Part shown: one piece after another, positions 1 to 19,700 of the stretch
How the letters are laid out: each line of letters opens with the position of its first letter
Position numbering within the stretch: the stretch's first letter is position 1
NCBI GenBank assembly: GCA_964057225.1
Contig: OZ059896.1
Coordinates: 8,742,001 to 8,806,000, forward strand
Direction of reading: 5' to 3'
DNA: 64,000 nt
Source: Auanema rhodensis
Taxonomy: Eukaryota; Nematoda; Chromadorea; Rhabditida; Rhabditidae
The notes under the pieces: model-generated
What the model was told of the DNA's origin: nothing
Seen by the model: the letters and a program-made list of their open reading frames with translations, nothing else
Databases searched by the model: none
Made by a program: the position numbers and the translations under genes

Positions 1-423
1 GTGATATGGTATAATTAGAACTTCGAAAAAGCTAAAATCTATATTTTTTCTGCTGTGAAAGTTGCCAATATTTCAAAACCTTGTTTCATACAGAAGAAAG
101 AAAGCTTTTATTGATATTTATCTTAGCAATAATATATGAGAAAGTAAGAAAAAGACATATGAGAGATTATGTTTCAAAATTTCTAGAATATTATCTGAAT
201 TTGAGAAAAACGTAAAAGTATTCGAATAATATTTTATACATAGCCATAGAAGTAGTAAAGAGCTTTCAAATTGCGTAATATACCCCACTTCTCCTGTAAC
301 AACTTACTAATAATAAATTGAAAATAATTGACATTCGACATGTTTATGAGTAATTTAGATATAAATTCATCTGAAAATTAACAAATATTTTCAAAATATT
401 CAGAAACAATTGAAATATTTTAG

Positions 424-1440
424 TGTACACCATATGCAAATGGAAGGGCTGTTGTATGTTCTAACTATTGTTGCTGTACAAAACCTCAGGCAACAACTCC
501 ACCAAATCTTGGAAATTTAGGTAATTTAAATGATTTTGTATTTTAAAACCTAACAGTTGACTGAAAATGTATACACTCATAATACTACATCAAATATATT
601 CAGCATTTTGTCACAATGGTCAAAGATCTAATGTTCGATGCAACTCAAATGCTGGATGTAGCACTGGACAGACGTGTATGAACGGATTATGCTGCTCAAC
701 TACTGGAAATGAATGGCAAGGTAGACAAAATTACAAAAAACTTATTCAACAACATATTGATAATGTTGGATTATCATTGACGAAGTAAAATCAAGCCAAC
801 GTTTGAAAATCTTAAGATAATGCATATAGTATGTATAATCCTACTTTTAATCCAAATACGTATATATGTGTGTAAACATTAGTAGATTTTATGTTATTAA
901 AAGATATCTTTAGCATGAATAATTCAAAATTTGAATCTAATTTTAGGAGCATGTGGAGGACTTGCAGCTTTATCCGTTTGTAATAGTAATTCTTGTGGAC
1001 AATATATCTGTTCAACATCAAATTTCTGCTGTGAATGCCAATATGGACGAACAAGTGGAATATGCACAAATGTATTTCAGATTTATATTTATTGATATAT
1101 AAGCTTTTATTTTCGAATTATGTTATGATAGAAAAGATATTGTTCAATATTTTACTTATTATTATTTTTTGCAGGGCTGTCCTTCGGGATATTCTTGTTC
1201 TAGCAACGGTTATTGCTGCCCATTCTGTCCAAACGGTAATTTGCTTTCATTTTTTTAATTTTTGAAAATATGCTTATACTTTAAAAATACCTAATTAAGT
1301 TTTTTTTTCTTGAAATTAGTATAAAAACAACAATCATTGTTTTTTCTATTGCAGGACAAGCTCCATTTGGAACATGCTATAACGGTCAATGTGCTGCGGG
1401 ATATACCTGTCGAGCAGGAAACATCTGTTGTAATTCATAA
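424..1440 (+). CDS. Cys-rich secreted protein with CC/lustrin-like modules (5' partial)
   Basis: Five exons join in one frame: 424-520, 604-720, 947-1071, 1175-1235 and 1355-1440, with a TAA stop at 1438-1440. The introns begin GT and end AG (acceptors such as TTTTAG and TTGCAG). The visible part is 161 residues, 29 of them Cys, arranged as repeated modules with spaced single Cys ending in a CC pair: NGLCC, SNFCC, SNGYCC, GNICC. Motifs such as GYSCSSNGYCC and GTCYNGQCAAGYTC match the pattern of nematode lustrin-like, EB or CC-domain modules found in extracellular proteins; their exact function is unknown. No start codon or signal peptide is visible because exon 424-520 opens in phase 0 after an acceptor, so at least one 5' exon lies left of the window. 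The gene model is firm; the family name is less so, since several Cys-module families look alike. Confidence 0.8.
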
Positions 1441-2104
1441 TAAAATATAATAATTACATGTGATAAGAATGCATTGAAGCTTTATTACTAGTCTTTTACC
1501 TCTTTACGTCATGACTGATAATCATTTTTGGATACTTTTGTTTACTTCCGTTTATTGTATTATAAGAAAAATAATATTTTTATGTCAGTTGTAGCTGATT
1601 ATACGAGAAAATTGTAATAAATCTTATGATAACATTAATGTTTTTCATTCAATAACATATAATCTATTTCTTTCCATGCATAATGAAAGCTGAAGTAGAA
1701 AAATATTTCCTGTGGCTTCATCTAAAAATGGTTTTCACTTCTTTGTTTCGATTCGAATTCCCTTTTGATGAGATAAATAAAATATGAAAAGCAGATCAAC
1801 TGATTGTTATTACTTTATAAATTAGAATTTGATCATTTGAAAAAGAAAAAATAGTTATAATAGTTATACAGATGTATTCATATGTATCTAAGAGGAAATG
1901 TTCATTTACAGTTTATTCTTAGTTATTTTCAATGAAATAATAATTGATATCATTATTCCAAGAGCTTCAGCTCAAATTATATATTATATAATTTATAGAG
2001 AAATATCGATGACATCGTCTGTTATAGGCTGATGAAGAGGTGCCTTTTAAGTATGGATCCTATTGACGCACAAGTTTGATTAAGCAATTCTCTCTAACTT
2101 AATA

Positions 2105-3030
2105 TTTCATAGTCTTTTTCATTAGATCTCTCTCTCTCTCTTTCTTCCTCTCTCTTACTCTTTCTCTCTCTCATTCTTCCTCTCTCTTACTCTTTCTCTC
2201 TCTCTTTTTCTCTCTCAATTCTTTATTTCCAATCTTACCTCTTCCTTGCTCTCCTTTCACGCACCCTCAATCAATTTCAATCTCTATCTCTGTCTTCAGT
2301 TTCAGTTCTATGAAGCAATATTTCCATATATTGAAAGGAAGCTGAGAGCTAGAAATCGATTTGAGATGGAAACAGCAGCTGCTTGCTCAAAGCTTGTGTA
2401 CATGTATGCGTGTGTGTCGAAAGCGGGAGAAACGAAGGATTCACCACCCAGTCCCACGGATGGACGTCCAGACTTGCCCGAACAATTTTCTCTACCTCTC
2501 TGATTCCCTTTCCTATAGCTTTACGCACTCTCACTAATTCTGTGTTTTACTTTATTTCTCCCTCTCTCCCTCTCTCTCTCTCTCCTTCTCTCTCTCTCTC
2601 TCTCTCTACCCTCTTTTCCTCATTTCTTTCTCTCTATTCTTTTCTCTTCCTTGGCACAATTATGCAGGAGGCTTTGAAGTCCCCACTGTCCAGTAGTTGT
2701 CTTCTCCTTATTCCTATTCATTTTAGCCTCCCCTTTTCCACTCTATGTCCGCATTCCTGGTCCTCTCTTACTTTCCAGAGGCAGGCTCCTTCTCTAGCTC
2801 CATCTTGTTTTACTTCTATGTCTTTCACTCATTCCCACCCAGCGTACCACCTCTCATCTATTCGAGCTCACACCCTCTATCCTATGGCTCTCAAGAGAGA
2901 AAGCAGTTTTCAACGTATAAAGGGGGTATACTTTACTCAGAATCTCCTTTTTCTTGTGTTCGTTCTAGCACTGGCTAGACCACTCTCTATCTCTCTCTCT
3001 CCCTTTCTCTCTCTGCTCATTGTACTGGAA
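2105..3030. repeat. Pyrimidine-rich (CT) low-complexity tract
   Basis: About 0.9 kb in which the + strand is dominated by C and T, with (CT)n and (TCTCTCTT)n runs, interrupted at 2300-2460 and 2640-2960 by more complex sequence. Such strand-asymmetric tracts recur in the window, for example in jnk-1 intron 1 and at 41950-42010. A TATAAA at 2926-2931 sits in one of the complex interruptions. No product is inferred. Confidence 0.7.
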
Positions 3031-4381
3031 ATATGGCATCACAATTCGAAGCTTCTCGTGGATGATTTCATAAACTTCAACTTAGTCTAGTACTACCCCT
3101 ACCTCCATGTATTCGATGCTGTTCGCTTTACGTACTGCTGTATTACCATTATTTCCAAAAGGTAATGCAAAATTGACATATGGATCATCTCAAATTTATT
3201 GAAATTAATATTAAAGCTTAATGATATTTCTCATTTTATCTGATATTATAACATTTTTTCCACATTCTAATATGCTTAACGAATATATTGAAATATTCTT
3301 CAAACTCATTTGAATCTGTTGTCTATTTAAACTTTCAAGCTGATTGTTTATATTCTCAAATTCTATAGAACTATTTAGTCAAAGTCATCAAAAGTCATGT
3401 TAGCTTTTTGGCAATCAGCTCGCGACTAAGTTTCCAATCCGTTACTTCCAACGCAAATCACGAGAGGACTAATCCAAAATTCACAAGATTCTCTTCAGAT
3501 GTACAATGACGATGATGACGAATGATCTGCGTCTTTCACAGAATGAACTCTATCTCTCTAGCTTTGAACATCGTTTGAGAAACTTCTTTTCGTTCCAATC
3601 ATTCATTCCTTCAAAGTATGAGGGAAATATTTAATTTGGTATATATGCCACTGACATCATTGGAATTTATTTTAATTTCAGCTAGCTCTTTCATATATAT
3701 GAAACAAGGTATATCCTTGTCATATAATTGATTTTTTTTTGTTATTTCTTCTTCTTTTCATGTTATATGTATCTTGCGTTCATTTGTCCTTCTATTTTCG
3801 GAATATGTAAACATCTATTCCACTACTGCTTGTAGCCGTCTTCAAATGGCATAATGCTGTTTTTCTATTCAAAATGCTTATACATCAAGACAAAAAAAGA
3901 GAGAATTACACAAAATATTACTAAAAGTGAAGAGAAAAGAAAAATGAATGACGGAAGCTACAATATGAAGAAACATCATATTGCTATGCTAAGAGGAGAT
4001 GCTATCAATCTTTATCCTAGATGTAGTAAAGAGTACTGACCTAAAATATTGCCATTTTTTTTTCTGAACCATTGATTTCAGAGCAAAAAAAGAGACGTTT
4101 TTCTTTCTTTTTAGAGTTTTTTTTGTTTAGTTCACAATAAATACTTAGTCTCTTCATCTTATAATCTGCTTCTATTTTTCATTTTCCTTATTTGGCAACA
4201 AAGTTTGTTTGATTTCCTTCTCATTCAGTTTCCGACTCATCTCGTGTTTCTTTTCGTCTCTGTATTATCTTTTCCTCACTTCTAATATATTTTTTTCATA
4301 TTACGTGCTATTTCATGTGATATATTATGAAAAGCTTATTCCTTCCGACGTATGTATGTTCTTATAAATCGGTTTTTTTGG

Positions 4382-4413
<32 letters not shown>

Positions 4414-7400
4414 TCTCTCTTTCTCTTTCTCTCTTTCTATTTCTCTGTGTATTTCTTTTGTCTTCCTAAATTATCGTATTTGCACAAATTTAGCCCAAAA
4501 AACTTTCTACACAATATTTAGCTTTGAAAACAAATCATTCTCTATTTAAATTCACATCGTTTACTGATTTTATTTTTTAAAATGTAGTAGTTTGTCCTTT
4601 TCATATGTATGAGTACCAAATGTATTTGTGAACTTATTTTAAATTCAAATTCAATACAATAAGACGACGTCATTTCTTGAGATCTTTTTTTAATCCTTTT
4701 CCTTTTAATTTTCTTTTAATTTGCATCATTTCCATATTTTACTTATTCGATCATCCAAAGAATTGAATAATAATATAATACAAAAAATTATCATATTAAT
4801 ATAGTTATTTAAATTTTGTTTATGAGATTTTCATTTTCTAAGGATTTCTAACATATTCACAACATCCTATGTATGTAAAATTCTTTTGTTTCCAAAAAAA
4901 AACACATACACAATGAAGAGTAGAAAACGAAAAATAAATTCCTGGAGGTATTCAAGGAAATTTCAACATAATTTAATGGAACAGAAGATTTAGAAGTATC
5001 ACCCTGATCCGTTAGATTGGTAGGAGATTAACAGGGAGACTAGAAGGTAACGGAAAAGGAAACATAATTCAGCCAAGCAGATTCGGTGTCTTTTACCTTA
5101 TTAGTTGACGTTGGTGTTATTGCAACTTCAAGTTCAAAATGGTTGTTCGTTTATAACATTTTGTTCTATTCTATTGCAACTTTATTATTCAAATTATGTT
5201 TATTTTAAATTAATATATGAATATATATATGTATATATTTATATAATATGTACTATAATTTGTATATAAATATTATATTTACATACATATATATACATAC
5301 ATACATATGTATATTTTATAAATATTAATTCATTATACTTATAATACTTTAAATTATAATATATGAATATCCCTATATTCAAATGTAATGCTACTAATCA
5401 TTCATGTTTCAACATCATCATCATCATCATCATCAGCATCTTGAAGGATTTTCTTCTTAAAAGTATTTTTTCTATTTTGTACTTCTTCATGACATCACTC
5501 TATGTCATTCTTTCATCAGTAAAATAACTTCAAATAATTATAAAATAAGAAATATATATATTTAGAATAGAAATTATGAATTTATATTTTACATATAAAT
5601 CTATATTATATACTATGTATATAGTTAGACAATATAAATATATATTTAATATTTAATTAATACTGAAAAGATAGAAGGGAGTTTTCGTATAATATTTAAT
5701 AAATAATTCAAATTCTTAATTCAATGTTATATCTTAAGAATAAAAAAAGTTAGGATTCAAACTAAAACAACCACAAAACCCTCTTTTCTTATTTATTATA
5801 TGTATATGTATATATTATATTTATATATTTTATTCTCATCATTTTCGCATGATTTTTCCTTTTAAACCTGCTCTAATGAACATGCGCATAAGCTTGTAAT
5901 ACAGAAAATTATCGAAGGTTTTCAATTAATCAACTTTAGTTATATGAAGCCTTTCAGCTTCACCTGCATATATTGGGATAATCTTTTTGATCAAGCATAA
6001 GAGCAAAGATCAATAGCATGTAACGTAGTAATGTTTATAAAATTCTTCTAATCTTCTTATTTGTTCTATATATAATTAAATATTATATAAAAGTATAAAT
6101 GTGTATACGTATTTTATAAAATTTATTTTATTCTCGTTTTTTCCAAAGTTTTGCAAGACGAGAAATTTCTTCAACTTACTAGATGTGATGTGCAGGAAAG
6201 ATGAGAACATGTTAAATGAAATGAGTAGGTGGGAAATCAATTTAAGGATAGCATTTACTCTTCTATCTATACTTCTTTGTATAAAATATTTAATTCTCTT
6301 TCTATTTTCTTATCTTTTCATGTATGGAAAAAAAATTAGACCTTTTATGCTTAAATTCGTTGGTAAAGCTCGAATTTCAAAGTTGCGGATTTGGATGCCC
6401 TATTGCTTCAACAAGAATGTGCATAGAAATAGCTTCCGTTCTAAAATCTCAACATTTTCATTTTGTTGAACTTATTTTCACCTATTCAATAGAAAGTATA
6501 CTCTATACACATAAGCATATGATATAGTATATTGCTTAGAATAGTATTTCATTGATTTCTATTCATTCATCGTATATTTTCATATATTTTTTCCCATTAA
6601 AATAGCCGCCTTATTTCAGTAAACCAGGTTTTTTTCAATTAAAAATGATCGTTTTCGTCATTTTGATACAATTATATTGAGTATTTTTGAAATTGTGTAA
6701 ATGAGGTTAATTCCATGTATTTTAATGATACTGCTTATTTAATTGAAAACATGATTAGAATTGTTCTCAAATTCAACTCTATACATATAGTATTACATTT
6801 TTTTTGTTGGAAATATCAAATAGGCTACTACTGCTTATAAATTTGTAATTTTTCTTTTTTTTTATTCTATATATCATGGATGTTGCATAAAATGATTAGC
6901 CATATTTCAAGATGTTCTCAGCTTTTACTTGACATTTTCTCCCAATCTGCGAATGTGTCATCTGGTGCCCCAGATATCCTACTCTCTCTCTCGCTCTCTT
7001 TCTATATATCTTTCTATCTCTCTTTCTCTCTCGATACATAAATACGCATCTATCAATTCATTTGATTCTCTAATGCTCGTTTTCCTCTCTTCATTCACTT
7101 TTACTCGAAACGCAAGATCATTGTTAGTGAGATAGAGGGTGGTCGCATCACAATTCAAATGAAGAATGAAGGCTTACAAGCCTAATAAGGCTGTGAGCTA
7201 CTGCTATTTGACCCTATTAGATCAGCAAATGAACGTTAACCTCCTTCTCTGCATTTCCCTCTTCCACCTCTTATGAGTTGTTGTCGTTCAATAGATTATA
7301 TGAATTTATAAATATAACACGCAATACCCCATATCTATAGTTTTTTTTGAAACTATGAATTTGCAGGATGAATGTTTTGCATACTTTTTTTATTTTAAAT

Positions 7401-8238
7401 GTGTTTGTATGTAATGTGAAATTCATTTTGCCTAAGCTTTGTGTTACGAAGTCAATTTTACCTATTTAAGAAGAAGAAGAAGAAGAAAAAAAATGAAATA
7501 ACATATGTATTTCATTGTTAATTGATACGAAAGCTTATAACACTAAATAAAAAATAAAACATTTTTTATTTGACATTCCTTGCCCCATTGTTCCGACTTC
7601 CGAATTTACGTATAGAGTTATGATCTTTCAGATGCAATTTGAATTTTGTATATTTAATTTTACTTAGTCTCAAAACGAAAATACAATTTGTGGATACTAA
7701 TATTCACAAAATTATAATATTTTCTTCAATTTATCCGTCTCTAGTATCGTTATCCCTCTCTGATGATATACATACGTTATACTTCCTGATATTTGTGTCC
7801 ATCTGGAGATTGGGCCTGCCAATTGCATCAATTTGCTAAAGAAAAAAAAGGAAATGAGATCTAATCTTCAACCGAGTCCATCAATTTAAAATATTATTTT
7901 ATAATATTTAAAATATATGAAAACTAATAACTAATAATATTTATTATTTGAAAGACAATTTTTTTTGACTTCCAGCTACGTGGATATGATATAGAAAAAT
8001 AAATATAAGCTTATTTAGCATAAATATTATAATTTATATTATTATATTTATATAATATAATATTTATATATTTATTTTAAGTCATATAAAATCTTTTTTT
8101 TTACCTTTTTATAATAATATCTAAATTATATACTCATACATTCATTCATTTTAGAAAAAAAATCTCGCGTTTGACTTATAAATATATTCACATACATATA
8201 ATATATAATTAGTTACTTGTATGAGCATTTTTTAAAGT

Positions 8239-8243
<5 letters not shown>

Positions 8244-8273
<30 letters not shown>
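8244..8273. repeat. (TA)n microsatellite
   Basis: About 15 uninterrupted TA units in AT-rich intergenic DNA. Confidence 0.9.
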
Positions 8274-8276
<3 letters not shown>

Positions 8277-9279
8277 CGTGCCAAGTTATAAAGTTTTAAT
8301 CAAACCCTTTTGAATCTTTCACGCTGGTATCGTTGGCCTTCCCTTTCATTCTAATTATATTAGGAAAATATTAATTTCATATAGAGTAGGTACTCGTTTA
8401 CACTGATATATCAAAGATTAAATCTTATTTATAAATTTGTTTTGTAATGAAATGTGAATGAAGTGAATCGGAATCTCTCATATTCTAAGCATTAGAATTA
8501 GATATTCTTATATAGTAAAAGTCACAAAAGAGTCAACTACTTATGATGTTTCTGTTTCACGTATTTTCTATTATTTGTTTTTTTTATTTTTATAATGTGT
8601 AGAACATATTTATACAACAAGAATTGCAAAAGACTATGTATTTCTCATCAACTTCGCTATCAAACATTTCCTTTTTTGCTCTTCTTGCATCAGCAGCTAT
8701 TCTTAAATATATTCAAATGCTGCTCATCGGTTTCATCCTTTTTAGTTTTATAATGATGCTTAATCGAAATTTCTTGATCAACTGTTTCTTTTGATGTACG
8801 TCTTTCGTTTTCCTTTATATCCTGTCGTACTTTCAATGTCGTTTTGTTTCAATCATTTCTCTGTACGTCTTTCTATTTTCGAATAAAGAAGTAGGTTTTT
8901 GCTGTTGAATTTTGATCCTTAGTTGCCCCGTGCGACTCTTACTTACTTTTCCTTCTCTTCTCCTTCCTTTGCATATCTCGTCGCATATTTTCGCACATTC
9001 AATCCAGCTTTTCAATTTTTTTTATCTAGATTCTCTTAAATGTTCCAACGTACTTTTCAGAACTTTTTCATTAAAGAATTATATGAGATTCTGTTCACAA
9101 TTCACATAATTTTTCCTCATATTGCCTAGAAATTCACATATTAAGGGAACATTTTTTCGCAATCGATCTGTTATTATGTTCTATCCTACCCTTTTTTTCT
9201 GTAGCTCAACTTTTCTTTCATTTCAATAAAAAATATGAAGTAGTCGTTAGTGCATAACATTACTTCTGATCACATATTG

Positions 9280-9311
9280 TACCCCCCACCCCCCCCAAAA
9301 AAAAAAAAGAA
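9280..9311. repeat. C-run followed by A-run homopolymers
   Basis: Two C runs separated by a single A are followed directly by a run of about 12 A. Homopolymer length here may be affected by sequencing error. Confidence 0.7.
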
Positions 9312-10269
9312 TTCAAGCTTTTCTTAAAAAAGCTTTTTTAAATATAATTTACATATACAATATATATAGTTATATATGTATTTTTTACTTTTCTTTCAAT
9401 TAAATTTATTTTTTTTCTGCTTCACAATATGTACAGCAAGTTCATTCGTTTTTCAAGTTTACAAGTTGCTCAAAAAAGAGTTTCTTACTAGTTGTATTTG
9501 ATTGTTCAAATATAACATCAACTTTATTTCGTTATTGCTCGCCTATCTTGTTTTTTGGTCAGAACATTGTTGATAAAATCACATTCAAGGCGCAATTCAC
9601 AAGCTGAAATGTGCAAATTTTATTTTAAAAGTTTTTCGAAAATCTTTAACTTTATACTTTACTTTTTTATAATTATACATAAATATATATATATATATAT
9701 ATGTGAATGATTTTGTATTCATTACAATTATATATAATATTTTAAGATTCTATATACATTTTTGACGATGTGATATATAAATGACAGGAAACATACATAG
9801 TATACTCAAATTCAAAACAAATAACGAAAAACCTCTTAATCTTTTTGAAAAGAATTCTTATGATCACCGTAAGCTCTTTGTTGCATATTGTTTAAAACTT
9901 CCATTCTTTGGTTCTCATTTCTATATTTGTTTTTTCCCTAATTCAATTCAACTTAAGTCTGAGAAATCTTAAAGTTTTTTTTGTCATTGTCTTTAAGTCA
10001 GCTACATCTTGATTGAAATTTGTTTTTATACTTTCTTAAGATACTACATATGGGAATATATTAAACCTTTATCTTTTTCGCTTTTGTTTTCTTCTTATGT
10101 TCTTCTCTTTCTTTTTTCTATTTGTATTTTATATGAATACAGAATTGTCAATACATTTCAGGAAACATTTATCTAGTAAACTGTTTGTATATTTCAAATT
10201 TTCAAGGAAAAGTTTGTTCATTGAACAACTTTAATTCGGATTCACGGCTCCGGCAATCAACTAGAGAAC

Positions 10270-16350
<6,081 letters not shown>

Positions 16351-16700
16351 AATAAAGACTTGGTGTCATATACTCTTCCAACAGTTATATTCATTCCTGT
16401 TCATCACTAAATAGTCTTTCATCTGGGTTTTCTAAAACCAAGCTCAGCTCTGCTGGTTGCACCATCAGACATATTTTCTCGTCTTCTGCTCACAGTAGCA
16501 TTCTCAATTTGCGAAATCCATGTGCCTTCAAAATGTATACAGTATCAAAAAAATCTCATCTGTTACGTTTGTGTCAGCTAGTTAACTTATTACTAGTCTT
16601 TATTTGATTCCTAGTCCATTTATATCTTGACATTCTTACAATGAATTGAATAAATTCTCTAAAACTTTGATTTCTGTTAGTGCAGACAACTTCTCATCCA
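16351..16700 (+). other. Probable jnk-1 3' UTR
   Basis: The sequence after the stop stays more mixed in composition than the AT-rich DNA beyond about 16.7 kb. AATAAA occurs immediately after the stop (16351-16356) and again at 16649-16654; the second is the more plausible poly(A) signal because the first would leave almost no 3' UTR. Inferred from sequence only. Confidence 0.4.
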
Positions 16701-19700
16701 AATGCATTCTCAAATTTTGTGTATGTATAAATTATTCATAATAGGAAGAAAAAGCTTTATTATAATATGACTACGTTTGATCCAATTTCTTGTGATATTT
16801 GTGTTATTAATAATTGTGCAAAAGTAAAAACGTGATAATTAATTTTCGTTCTTTCGTTTAAAATGTAGAGTGTCGTTTGAAAAGCTGGGGGAATAATTAT
16901 CGTCAGAGCATTGTGATAAAAGAAATTCGAAGCACTTATCTTTAAAAATTCGAAAGTATTTTCTATTTTTATCACTAATAAGTATTGAAATATTTAAACT
17001 TTTGTACTCTGAAATTCAGTTCATACTAAGAACAAGATAACTAGTTAAAGAACTAGGCTAATAAGTTATAATTATTTTTATATACATATATAGCAAAATA
17101 TGAATTTTTGACAAAAATTGATTTTCGTTTTGATAACTTATTCTGATCCCCCATTTTTCTTTTAATGTCTAATAATTATGATAATGAATAAGTCTCTTTA
17201 TTCATCTCCTTGTTTTTCAATTTCTGATACTTTATCAAGGTCCCATGCTGATGATACTTCAAGACAATCATCTAAATCAGAAGAATAAAATGATGAAATA
17301 GAACAAAACGCTCATCAATCATGTCATTTATCCTATTTCCTCTCTCATGTCATTCATATCTACTCGTTCCTCTTCCATCTTTCTTATAAAAGTAGTTGGC
17401 TTCATATGGTGAGTTTAAGATTAATGGCAAAAAGCTTAAATGGTCTAAAGCTTACTTACAATATCTTCATCATATTCAGAATGCACAAGTCATTAGTATG
17501 AGTCAATGCTGAAGAATTTATTTTTAATAGAAACAAACATACATGTCCCATTCTATATATATTTTTCTTAAAAAGATCATGATGTAATATTTATATTTAT
17601 AAATATAATAAATATGAAAAGAATATAAAATATAGTTAGATATGAATAAAAATACTTCCATTTATAGTCAGCGGCTTATTTATCAAAGAAATTATAGTAT
17701 ACTTTAAGGTCGTTATCAAGTTGTTTTATGATATATACAAGTTATATAATATGTATATATGTAGAGGATCAGTATAAAATATCTTTGATCCACCTAAATC
17801 AGACATCTTTTTATTCAAAAGTATCATAAATGAACTTTAACATATACTACTATATATGCATATTTTATACAAATAGTATATATTTATATAAATATTACTT
17901 AATATTATATTTAAACTTACAGCATTGTTTTATACAGAAATATACTACAGTATGCAACTGGCTATGCTGGCAACTAACTTGAATTCTATTTTGAGAAAAG
18001 GTTAATTATTGACTTTAATTGTGAGTATTTCCCTCAAAAACTTTATTTCTTTATCGTCATCTTTCTTTTCTTTGTGCTGATGGATCAGAGTGATAGTTAT
18101 CGTCAGGCTGTCGGTTGATTCAAGCACGATAGAAGTCATAAATCAGTTGGCCAACGATCGCTTTGCACGACTTCTGGCGTTGAGATCAGCATTCCCATAG
18201 TCATACATCATCTGACTGAATTACATTCCAGATGACAAAGAGAGACGACGTCAGGCTGTTTTCAGAAGCTATTTAGAAACTTTTGTTCAGCAGGTCGCTA
18301 ACGTCGGCACATCACTTTAGTGATTTCACGGATCAATATCTGTATCTGAAATGTCTTCTTTTTAGAAACAAAAAAACACAAATGAAACTTTAAATATATG
18401 TTATAAATCAGACAATAATTTAAATGTTTTTCTATGTTTCCAGTTTATATAGGCCTCTTGTTAAGATATATGACTTCTATTATTTGTGTATATATTCTCT
18501 CAAAGAACTTTCTTACTTGAACTGTAGATATTTTTATATATTTTCTCTACTCTACACATACATACATAAATTTCTTTTCTTATTTTTTTGAAAAACCCCT
18601 TGAGTATCTCCGAAACAATACAATAAAGTTAAATAAGAAGAAGAAGGGTGGTTTGAAAGGAGAAGTGAAGCGACGGGACCAGGTGGTCTAACGCCTAATT
18701 CAAACTGACACATCGCAGCTGAACTGTCTTTCATCTTACCGCCAATAAACAATTTCTTTACCTCGTTTTCTGGTCAGAAGTACTTCCGAATACTTTCCAT
18801 TTCATAGTGATCAAAAAAAGTTCTAAATGCTGATTGATTTATAATATAATTCAATAATACGAATGAATATGTGTATAAAATTAATTTTACACATACATAA
18901 TAGATGTATAATTTTATTTATTTTATTCAAAATTGTATATCTTTTCTCAATTATTTTGTTGTTGGACAGGTGTAAACCTCATATATGTATTGGAATATTA
19001 AGATCGTTCCATAACAATATCAGAAGTCTTCAGAAGCTTCGTCGACGTCATTCATCTGTAACGTACATCTGATTGATGACTTTTCACGCTCATAATCTTG
19101 CTTTTCAATCGAAAAAATCTTGGTTCAATAAGTTAAAATCTGTTCGTTTTACGTCCTCTAAAAGAACCTGGATCAGTTAGAAAATCTATGTGAACATTCT
19201 TATATTTCTGTAACCTTTCGTTACATCTCTTTTTCTATAACTATTTAGACTTTTGTCATCCATATTTCCAGGTTTTCTTATCTATGCTGGTCAACAGCAT
19301 AATTAATCATGCTATGTAGCTTAACGATTCAGTTTTCTTTTTTCTTCTTAGAAGTATCCGATGATGATCATCATATACGACAAAATGTTCTTCTAACTTG
19401 TCAACATAGAAAGATTTGAAATTAATCATTTTTGCGCAATTATATTTTTTTTTAACTTATAATTTCAAAAAACAAAGATTGAAATTGAATAGTTTAGAGA
19501 ATAAACTTAACTATACTCCCTCTACCCTCCTAGTTATTCGTGTACATATGTAGGTTATTAAAGCTGATCATGGAAGATAGATGAGAAGATGATGAGACTG
19601 ACGTGAACCAATGTTTGAAGCGTCTGTCATCCGCCATCTGAACTGATAGATAAAAGGAGACCGGCATCAAATGGAGTTGATTCAGATGACACTTCATTCT

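Larger units (their letters stand above)
1441..10269. other. AT-rich intergenic spacer, cysteine-rich gene to jnk-1
   Basis: No gene is supported here. The region is mostly AT-rich with runs of A, T and TA. Conspicuous contents are the pyrimidine-rich stretch at about 2105-3030, short CT runs at 4380-4440 and 6980-7035, an (ATC)n run near 5417-5444, a TA run at 8244-8273 and a C-run/A-run junction at 9280-9311. Open frames of 60-235 codons in the CT tracts translate to low-complexity Ser/Leu repeats. The last few kilobases are the likely upstream regulatory region of jnk-1, but no specific site can be defended. Confidence 0.7.

Noticed and set aside
1-120. Phe-Cys-Cys-Glu-like codons at 45-59 resembling the 947-1071 exon
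   Set aside because: There is an in-frame stop at 33-35 and no AG acceptor between it and the Cys codons, so it cannot be an exon of the Cys-rich gene as read.
2383-3090. 235-codon + strand ORF
   Set aside because: It is a Ser/Leu/Pro repeat translation of the CT tract with no domain or splice context.
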